Below are positions 58,036 through 64,000 of a stretch of 64,000 bases of DNA, one piece after another. Every line of letters starts with the position of its first letter. The stretch's first letter is position 1. The DNA is from Thermalbibacter longus (GTDB taxonomy: Bacteria > Chloroflexota > Chloroflexia > Thermomicrobiales > Thermomicrobiaceae). A program made the translations under genes and the position numbers. The stretch lies in the NCBI RefSeq assembly GCF_023806485.1, contig NZ_JAMSLR010000003.1, positions 1 through 64,000 of the forward strand, written 5' to 3'. A model generated the notes under the pieces. That model was not told where the DNA came from. It ran no database searches and worked only from the letters and a program-made list of their open reading frames with translations.

Positions 58036-59359
58036 GATGCAGGCGGTCGAGCCACCCCGAGAACTCGATGGCCCGCCCGGCAACCCGCTCGATCTCCTCC
58101 GTCACCGGCCGTTCCTCCTCCTCTGGCTCGTCCAGACCCTCTCGCAGACCGGTCAGAACATGGTGAACTTCTCGCTGCTCATCCTGGTCCGGGGTATCGT
58201 CGAGCGGCACGCGATCGGGCAGCTCAATACCGCCATCGGCCTGACCGTGCTCAGCTTTACGCTCCCGGCTGTCCTCTTCAGCCCGCTGGCCGGCGTCGTC
58301 GCCGACCGGTTCAACCGCCGTACCATCCTGGTGCTGACGAACGCGCTGCGCGGCGTGGCGGTAGGCGGGCTGCTGCTGATCGAGGCGCGCTGGTCGGCGT
58401 ATCTCGCCCTGGCGGTCCTCTACGCGATCACCTTCGTCTCAGGCGCGGTCGGCCAGTTCTTCGGCCCGGCCCTGGCTTCCACCCTGCCCGATGTCGCGCC
58501 GCGACGCCAGATCATCCAGGCGAATGCCCTGTTCAACCTCACGTTCACCGCTTCGCAGCTCGTCGGGTTCGCCGCCGCCGGGCCGCTGCTGGTCAAGCTC
58601 TTCGGCATTCACACCGTACTGAGCGGCATCATCGTCATCTTCGCGCTCTGCGCCCTGGTCAGCCTGGCCCTGCCGCCGAGCTGTCCCCCGGCGCGCGCGT
58701 TTCCCAACGCCCGGAGGCTGGTGGCACAGGTTCTCGGCGAGATCCGCGAAGGCGTCCACTTCATTCTCGCCTCGCCGCACCTGGCCAAAGCGATCGCGTA
58801 CCTGACCATCGCAATGGCGACGTACCTGATGGTAGCGGTGCTCGGCCCCGGCTACGTGACCGTGGTGCTGGGGCTGCCGGCCGAGGATATCGCCTATCTG
58901 GTGGCGCCTGCCGGCATTGGGGTCGTGCTGGGGACGGTCCTGGTGCCGCATGTGGCCGGCCGGCTCGGCAGCGTGCGCACGACCGACTGCGCGCTGGCAC
59001 TCGGCGGGGCGCTACTGCTGGGGCTCGCCCTGGTCGGCTGGAGCGCTGAAGGCGGGCCGAACGGGGTGGGCTCCGCCGAGACCCTGGTGGCGGCCGGGTT
59101 GACCGGGCTGCTGGGGATCGTCAACGGCATGATCCTGGCACCGGGCCAGTCGCTCCTGCAGGCGGGCTCGCCCGAGCATGTCCGCGGCCGCGTCTATGCC
59201 ACCTTCTTCACCGTCTCCAACAGCGTGGCGTTCGTCCCGGTCTTCTTCTCCGGAGCTCTGGCCGACCTCTTCGGCATCAGCGAAGTGCTCGGCGGGATCG
59301 GTCTGCTGCTCCTCGTGATCGGTTGCTGGCAGCTCCTGGCCGGTCTGCGCCGCGGCTGA
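57986..59359 (+). CDS. MFS transporter (MFS_3-like)
   Basis: This encodes about 457 residues with 12 membrane segments. The pattern FLLLWLVQTLSQTGQNMVNFSLLILV and GVVADRFNRRTILVLTNALRG fits the MFS_3/enterobactin-exporter-like group. Several starts are possible (57986, 58019, or 58037 directly after the DUF951 stop in TGAGATG); only 57986 has an AAGGTG nearby. The overlap with DUF951 suggests coupling. The substrate is unknown. Confidence 0.87.
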   Translation: MSLPLRKRLPPMLPRAEMQAVEPPRELDGPPGNPLDLLRHRPFLLLWLVQTLSQTGQNMVNFSLLILVRGIVERHAIGQLNTAIGLTVLSFTLPAVLFSPLAGVVADRFNRRTILVLTNALRGVAVGGLLLIEARWSAYLALAVLYAITFVSGAVGQFFGPALASTLPDVAPRRQIIQANALFNLTFTASQLVGFAAAGPLLVKLFGIHTVLSGIIVIFALCALVSLALPPSCPPARAFPNARRLVAQVLGEIREGVHFILASPHLAKAIAYLTIAMATYLMVAVLGPGYVTVVLGLPAEDIAYLVAPAGIGVVLGTVLVPHVAGRLGSVRTTDCALALGGALLLGLALVGWSAEGGPNGVGSAETLVAAGLTGLLGIVNGMILAPGQSLLQAGSPEHVRGRVYATFFTVSNSVAFVPVFFSGALADLFGISEVLGGIGLLLLVIGCWQLLAGLRRG

Positions 59360-59383
59360 AACCGCTCTGGTGCTGGCGCGGGC

Positions 59384-59689
59384 TCACCCGCGGCGCTCGG
59401 AGAGCTCGGCCCGCACCCGCTCGACCAGCGGTAACAGGTAGTGCCGAAGCTGATACAGGTTGATCGTCCAGCCGACTCCCCAGACGTGTGGCGTGAAGAT
59501 CCGCGGGTCGTCCGGGTTCCAGAGCCGTTCCCGGAGACGCTCGACCGTCGGTGGGCGGAAGTCGTACGGGACGAAGCCGATCCTCCCATGCCACGTACGC
59601 TCCGCGGCCGGCCGTCGAAGCTGGTCGTAAATCGCGGCCCCAACCAGGACGAGCACCGCCCAGCGCAGCAGCCTGCTCAGCCCTCGCAT
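59384..59689 (-). CDS. DUF5808 domain protein
   Basis: This encodes 101 residues. One membrane segment at the N-terminus (LLRWAVLVLVGAAIYDQL) is followed by WHGRIGFVPYDFRPPTVERLRERLWNPDDPRIFTPHVWGVGWTINLYQLRHYL, the DUF5808 pattern. Function unknown. The ATG has GGGAGAGAG upstream. Convergent with the MFS gene. Confidence 0.8.
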   Translation of the reverse strand: MRGLSRLLRWAVLVLVGAAIYDQLRRPAAERTWHGRIGFVPYDFRPPTVERLRERLWNPDDPRIFTPHVWGVGWTINLYQLRHYLLPLVERVRAELSERRG

Positions 59690-59753
59690 CGCTCTCTCCC
59701 TGTGTCGCTTCCGGCGAACGCCTGGCGGTCTGGCGTCTGGATCTCGCCCTCCA

Positions 59754-61403
59754 TTACGCCGGGCTTGCCTCGTAGACCCAAGCGCCGCCGAGCATCGTAC
59801 GGAGGACCCGTGTCTCCTTCAAGGATTGCTCATCGACCGCCAGCGGATCACGGTCGACCACGATCAGGTCGGCCAGCTTCCCCGGCTCGATCGAGCCCCG
59901 CACTCCTTCCTGGCCGAGCGCGTAGGCGCCGCCGACCGTGTAGCTGCGCAGCGCCTCCTTCCGGCTGATCCGCTCGCTTTGGTCGAGCTCGCGGCCCAGC
60001 ACGGTCCGCCGGGTGACAGCCGCGTAGATGCCGACGAAGGGGTTGAAGTCGGTGATCGGCGCGTCCGAGGTTCCGGCGAGCGGGACGCCGGCCGACAGGT
60101 AGGTCGCCATCGGCATAGCGCGCGCCGCCCGCTCTAGACCTAGGCTCGCGATAAAGCTGTCGCCGAGGTGCAGCAGGAACGGGGTGCTGACCAGAGCCGG
60201 GATGCGGTGCTTGGCCATCGACTGCACGGCCTCCTGGCTGGGGAAATAGGCATGATGTACCCGGTGCCGGAGCCGCGGGTTCGGTGCCGCCGCTTGCGCC
60301 TCGATGTAGGCCTTGACGGCCAGATCCTGGGCTGCCGTCCCGCAGGTATGGGTGTCGATCGACCATCCGCGCTCGTGCACCCAGCGAACCAGCCGTGGAT
60401 ATTCCTCCGGATCGACCACCCACTGGCCGATATTGTCCGGCTCGTCGAGGTACGGCTCGTAGAAGCGAGCCGTCCGGTCGCCGACTCCCCCGTCGAGCAG
60501 GAACTTGACACCGGCCAGCCGCAGCAGATCATCGCCGAAGCCGCCGTAGACCGGCATCGCGGCGATCCAGCCTTCGAGTTCCGGCTCGCGCTCCGCGGGC
60601 ACGTAGCCCCAGGCCCCGAGCAGGAGGTCGGCGCGCACGGTCAACTGGCCGTCGTCCCGCAACCGCTGGTAGGCGCGGATCTCTGGGACGTCGAGCCCTG
60701 GCTCGGCGACGCCGACGAGGCCGGCGGCGTTATAGGCACGGCAACCGTACCGCAGCGCCTCCGCGAGCTGTGCCTCTGACGGCTCAGGGATGGCGTCCAG
60801 GACGAGCTCTTTCGCGCGGTCCCAGAAGAGGCCGGTCGGTTCTCCCGTCTCGGGGTCGCGCTCGAAGCCGCCGGCGTAGCGCGTATCGGCCGGGGGATCA
60901 GGGGTTGCCCGCGTGATGCCGGCCATCGCGAGCGCCGCGCTGTTCGCGACGAGCTTATTCCAGACTCGGTGGAGCACGACTGGGTGGTCGGGGGCAGCAC
61001 GATCGAGCTCCCAGCGCGTCGGGTGGCGCCGCTCGGCCAGCAGTGCCTCGTCCCAGCCTCGCCCGACGATCCACTGGCCGGGTGGAGTCTGGGCTGCTCG
61101 CTGGCGTACCCGGTCGAGGATCTCCGGGATCGAGCGGCAATCGTAGAGCTGGACTTCTCGCAGCACGAGGCTAGTGGAGAGCAGGTGCGTGTGCGCGTCG
61201 ATCAGACCGGGGAGGACGACCGCGCCGGCAAGATCCTCGATCTGGGTGCCAGCCTCGGCGAGTTCCCGCATCTCGCTGGTAGTCCCCACTGCGACGAACC
61301 GGCCGTCGCGGATCGCGACCGCCTCAGCGACCTGAAACTGGGCGTCGAGCGTGTATATCCGAGCGTTGAGCAAAACCCGGTCGACCCGCGGCACCCACAC
61401 CAT
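59754..61403 (-). CDS. Amidohydrolase family 3 protein (YtcJ-like)
   Basis: This encodes 549 residues. Metal-site motifs are VVLPGLIDAHTHLLSTSL near residue 65, IDTHTCGTAAQDLAVKAY, HRVHHAYFPSQEAVQ and GTSDAPITDFNPF near the C-terminus, with GSIEPGKLADLIVVDRDPL closing the fold. It is a YtcJ-type metal-dependent hydrolase of unknown substrate. It lies 48 bases upstream of nothing coding on its strand and 49 bases before pcm ends. Confidence 0.92.
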   Translation of the reverse strand: MVWVPRVDRVLLNARIYTLDAQFQVAEAVAIRDGRFVAVGTTSEMRELAEAGTQIEDLAGAVVLPGLIDAHTHLLSTSLVLREVQLYDCRSIPEILDRVRQRAAQTPPGQWIVGRGWDEALLAERRHPTRWELDRAAPDHPVVLHRVWNKLVANSAALAMAGITRATPDPPADTRYAGGFERDPETGEPTGLFWDRAKELVLDAIPEPSEAQLAEALRYGCRAYNAAGLVGVAEPGLDVPEIRAYQRLRDDGQLTVRADLLLGAWGYVPAEREPELEGWIAAMPVYGGFGDDLLRLAGVKFLLDGGVGDRTARFYEPYLDEPDNIGQWVVDPEEYPRLVRWVHERGWSIDTHTCGTAAQDLAVKAYIEAQAAAPNPRLRHRVHHAYFPSQEAVQSMAKHRIPALVSTPFLLHLGDSFIASLGLERAARAMPMATYLSAGVPLAGTSDAPITDFNPFVGIYAAVTRRTVLGRELDQSERISRKEALRSYTVGGAYALGQEGVRGSIEPGKLADLIVVDRDPLAVDEQSLKETRVLRTMLGGAWVYEASPA

Positions 61404-61450
61404 TGCCTTGCCCCCTTCCCTGCTTGCCTGCCGCGCACTATCGTACCGGC

Positions 61451-62152
61451 TCAGACGTCCGGCGTGGAGCCTGGAGAAGTGCGCTCACCGTCCTCTCCGG
61501 GACCGTCCTCCCCTTCGACTAGCGGGACGAAGCGCACCGGGCCCAGGTCGATCTGGTGCAGGGTTCCACCGCGACGCTCGAACAGGTAGAGCTCCTGGTG
61601 CTCGCTGTCGCCGATCGGGATGACGAGCCGGGCTCCGTCGGCGGGGCTGAGCTGCTCCAGCAGAGCCGGCGGAACCCGGGTGGCCGCGGCTGTCACGATG
61701 ATCCGATCGTACGGCGCTCCGGCTGGCCAACCTTTCGACCCATCACCGACGTGGACTTCGGCGTTCTGGTAGCCTAACTGGCGGAGTCGCTCGGCTGCGC
61801 TCTGTGCCAGAAGTGGATCGCGCTCGATACTGATCACTGACCTGGCCAGTTCGGCCAGGATGGCTGCCTGGTAGCCTGAGCCGGTGCCGATCTCCAGCAC
61901 CCGCTCGTCACCGTCGAGCTGGAGCGCCTGGGTCATCAGCCCCACGATCAACGGCTGCGAGATGGTCTGCCCGGCTCCGATCGGCAGTGGACGGTTCTCC
62001 CAGGCCCGCTCGCGTAGCTCCAGTGGGACGAACCGTTCACGGGGCACTTTAGCGATCGCCAGGAGGACGCGCTGGTCGCGCACGCCGTTCCGGTGCAGCT
62101 CGCGCAGCAAGTCCTTGATCTGGCGAGTTCGAGGTGATTCACGAGCATTCAT
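61451..62152 (-). CDS. pcm: Protein-L-isoaspartate O-methyltransferase
   Basis: This encodes 233 residues: VRDQRVLLAIAKVPRERFVPLELRERAWENRPLPIGAGQTISQPLIVGLMTQAL, then motif I VLEIGTGSGYQAAILAELA and YDRIIVTAAATRVPPALLEQL. It methylates isoaspartyl residues to repair aged proteins, useful in a thermophile. A C-terminal acidic tail of about 25 residues is extra. ATG 62152 is preferred; a longer frame to 62257 exists. Confidence 0.95.
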   Translation of the reverse strand: MNARESPRTRQIKDLLRELHRNGVRDQRVLLAIAKVPRERFVPLELRERAWENRPLPIGAGQTISQPLIVGLMTQALQLDGDERVLEIGTGSGYQAAILAELARSVISIERDPLLAQSAAERLRQLGYQNAEVHVGDGSKGWPAGAPYDRIIVTAAATRVPPALLEQLSPADGARLVIPIGDSEHQELYLFERRGGTLHQIDLGPVRFVPLVEGEDGPGEDGERTSPGSTPDV

Positions 62153-62317
62153 CGGGGAGGACCTTTCACGCAGGTTGCCTCTCGAGGTCGCTGCTGGCGA
62201 GCCGGTAGAGGGCGCGAGGGAGCGACGTCGCAGCGCAGCCAACCAGCGATCGGGCACTCGCCTGCCGGCCCGCGCCGCTGCCTGGACTGAACCAGCAGGG
62301 TTGAGGGTACTACGGGA

Positions 62318-63223
62318 TCAGGCCCAGCGGCCACGGCGACGCGGGTCGAGCGCGTCGCGCAGCCCGTCGCCGAGGAAGTTGAGTGCCATGACCACGCTGA
62401 AGATCGCTAGCCCGGGGAAGGTGGCCATCCACCACTGGCTGAAGCGCCGCTGCCCTTCGCGGATCATCGCTCCCCACTCGGGATCTGGGGGAACCGCCCC
62501 TAACCCGATGAACGAGAGCCCGGCGGTGAGCACGATCGCGGCGCCGACGTCGAGCGTCGCCTTGACGACGATAGGCGCTTGGGTATTGGGCAGGATATGC
62601 CGGATCAGGAGCCTGCTGCGCCTGGCTCCTAGGGCCTCGGCTGCGGTCACGTACTCGTGCGCCTTCACGGCGAGCACCTGTCCCCGCATGAGCCGGGCGT
62701 ACTCCGGCCAGAGAACCACGACGATCGCGATCAACGCGTTTTTGAGCCCCGGCCCCAGTGCTGCGGCGATGGCCATCGCTAGCACGATCGAGGGGAACGC
62801 CAGCACCATATCGGCGACCCGCATCAGCGCGTTGTCGATCCAGCCACCGGCATAGCCGGCCACCGCGCCGACGATGCAGCCGATCAGCAGGGCTGCCAGC
62901 ACGGTCAGAAAGCCGGCCGGGATCGAGTAGCGCGAGCCGAAGAGCACGCGCTTGAACACGTCGCGCCCCAGATCGTCGGTACCGAACCAGTGGCTCGCGC
63001 TCGGGGGCGACAGCCGGTTGCTCACGTCGGTCTTCAACGGGTCGAAGGGCACGATGAACGAGACGGTAAAAGCGACGAGGATCCAGAACACGAGGATTCC
63101 GAGGCCGGCCATCGCCGCGCGGTTACGCGCGAGCTCCCGCGCGGCTTGCCCGAGCGGCGACTCCCAGAAGGGGCGGCGCGCTGCCAGTGGCGTGGTCGAT
63201 ACCCTGGTCGTCGTCGCGGTCAT
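62318..63223 (-). CDS. dppC: Dipeptide ABC transporter permease, DppC-like
   Basis: This encodes 301 residues with six membrane segments. N-terminal OppC_N region (LARNRAAMAGLGILVFWILVAF), HWFGTDDLGRDVFKRVLFG, and the EAA loop AAEALGARRSRLLIRHILPN. It is the inner-membrane permease of a peptide/nickel-type importer, paired with the DppB-like gene upstream. Its C-terminus matches the orphan fragment at 16740-16913. Confidence 0.95.
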   Translation of the reverse strand: MTATTTRVSTTPLAARRPFWESPLGQAARELARNRAAMAGLGILVFWILVAFTVSFIVPFDPLKTDVSNRLSPPSASHWFGTDDLGRDVFKRVLFGSRYSIPAGFLTVLAALLIGCIVGAVAGYAGGWIDNALMRVADMVLAFPSIVLAMAIAAALGPGLKNALIAIVVVLWPEYARLMRGQVLAVKAHEYVTAAEALGARRSRLLIRHILPNTQAPIVVKATLDVGAAIVLTAGLSFIGLGAVPPDPEWGAMIREGQRRFSQWWMATFPGLAIFSVVMALNFLGDGLRDALDPRRRGRWA

Positions 63224-63257
63224 CCGGTGTCCGTCCTCAATCGCCTGCCCCTGCCTG

Positions 63258-64000
63258 TCAGCCGACCCGGATCCGGGGGTCGAGAATCCCGTAGAGGATA
63301 TCGGTGATCAGGTTGACGATGACGTAGACGACGGCGATCAGCAGTGTCACGCCCAGGATCGCTGGCAGGTCGAGCTTGGTCGCGGCGTCTACCGCGTAGC
63401 GGCCGATGCCGGGCCAGGAGAAGATCGTCTCGGTCAGCACGGCACCGGCTAGCAGGCTGCCGAAGGTGAGCCCGACGACGGTCACGGTGGGGATCAGCGC
63501 GTTGCGCAGCGCGTGGCCGATCACGACGCGCTGCTCGGCGAGCCCCTTGGCCCTGGCGGTTCGGATGTAGTCGAGGCTGAGCACCTCCAGCAGCGAGGAG
63601 CGCGTCATCCGGGCGATGATCCCCATGGCGTAGCTGCCGAGGACGATGCCGGGCAGGATCAGGTGGTAGAGCGTGTTGAGGAAGACGTCGAACTGGCCAG
63701 CCAGGAGGCTGTCGATCGTATAGAAGCCGGTGCGAGTCGGCGGGGCGACGAGCCGCGTGTCGATTCGCCCTGGCCCGGGCAGGAGGCCGAGATTGGCATA
63801 GAAGACCTGCAGGGCCAGGAGCCCGAGCCAGAAGACCGGCAGCGAGACGCCGACCAGCGCGATCAGCCGCGCGAGGTGATCAGCCAGCCGGTTGCTCCAG
63901 ACAGCCGAGACCACGCCCAGCGCTATGCCGACAGTCACCGCGTAGAGCATCGCCGCGGCCGCGAGCTCGATCGTGGCTGGGAAGAACAGCCGGAGATCCG
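63258..64000 (-). CDS. dppB: Dipeptide ABC transporter permease, DppB-like (5' end outside window)
   Basis: The frame is open to the right edge (LFFPATIELAAAAMLYAVTVG), so the N-terminus lies outside. Seen are at least five membrane segments, VGVSLPVFWLGLLALQVFYANLGLLPGPGRID, the EAA loop RTARAKGLAEQRVVIGHALRN and the C-terminal LIADILYGILDPRI-type ending. It is the first permease of the pair; it ends 34 bases before dppC starts. Confidence 0.93.
   Translation of the reverse strand, partial: DLRLFFPATIELAAAAMLYAVTVGIALGVVSAVWSNRLADHLARLIALVGVSLPVFWLGLLALQVFYANLGLLPGPGRIDTRLVAPPTRTGFYTIDSLLAGQFDVFLNTLYHLILPGIVLGSYAMGIIARMTRSSLLEVLSLDYIRTARAKGLAEQRVVIGHALRNALIPTVTVVGLTFGSLLAGAVLTETIFSWPGIGRYAVDAATKLDLPAILGVTLLIAVVYVIVNLITDILYGILDPRIRVG

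Overview
The window is 64 kb of high-GC bacterial DNA with densely packed genes on both strands, many GTG/TTG starts and clear AGGAGG-type ribosome binding sites. The gene set (Chloroflexota-type secreted proteins with FGYPIS/QYFERARFE repeats, a MecA-type PBP, DUF5808, DUF951, DUF711) suggests a thermophilic Chloroflexota, probably class Thermomicrobia. This is inference from gene content; there is no rRNA here. 

Layout. 1-1100: the distal end of a CRISPR array (14 recognisable 30-bp repeats, then at least three decayed ones in register). 1.3-2.7 kb: a small membrane protein, a mostly empty stretch and two tandem tRNA-Ser genes. 2.9-12.7 kb: minus-strand genes for a redoxin, a GIDE-domain membrane protein, a GGDEF/degenerate-EAL protein, a MecA-type PBP, prs, rnc and a PIG-L deacetylase. 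12.9-20.8 kb: a secreted trypsin-like protease, a fumarate-reductase-like flavoprotein, a D-cysteine desulfhydrase beside the remnant of a peptide-ABC permease, gamma-glutamyltransferase and a LacI regulator with a probable operator. 21-28.8 kb: gltX, an AraC regulator divergent from an EamA exporter, a dienelactone hydrolase, a BNR/WD-like protein, a GGCT-like protein, gene debris and a cupin. 29-33 kb: an L,D-transpeptidase and a second secreted protein with related repeats, then a PhnP-like hydrolase. 33-38 kb: a sensor-kinase-like protein with its NarL regulator and a CoA-transferase. 38-44 kb: an ECF-S/BtuF-like pair, tag, and a redox cluster HxlR / YceI-DoxX-DsbA. 44-52.5 kb: a broken vapBC, DUF711, an EF-P-like protein, a CapA protein, a thioredoxin-NHL protein and a PIN toxin-antitoxin pair. 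52.9-64 kb: an aminotransferase, MFS transporters, ferredoxin, ribosomal proteins bL21-bL27-bL31, an amidohydrolase, pcm and two dipeptide-ABC permeases, the last running off the window.

Most notable result. Two thioredoxin-fold proteins, 41958-42587 (+, DsbA/FrnE family) and 49881-51377 (-, thioredoxin-NHL), each carry a single in-frame TGA exactly where the first cysteine of the catalytic CxxC belongs, giving UAWC and UINC. Both frames are otherwise intact, both have strong ribosome binding sites upstream of the TGA, and a hairpin follows each TGA at SECIS-like distance. UGA also ends ordinary genes here, so it is not globally reassigned. The simplest reading is two selenoproteins that a standard gene caller would truncate. 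No sel genes lie in the window.

Other recurring themes are decayed or catalytically degenerate paralogues: an EAL domain without its key residues, a histidine kinase without its N-box and G2 motif, an EF-P without the loop lysine, a VapC with a nonsense codon, an orphan permease C-terminus, and a fossilised CRISPR tail.
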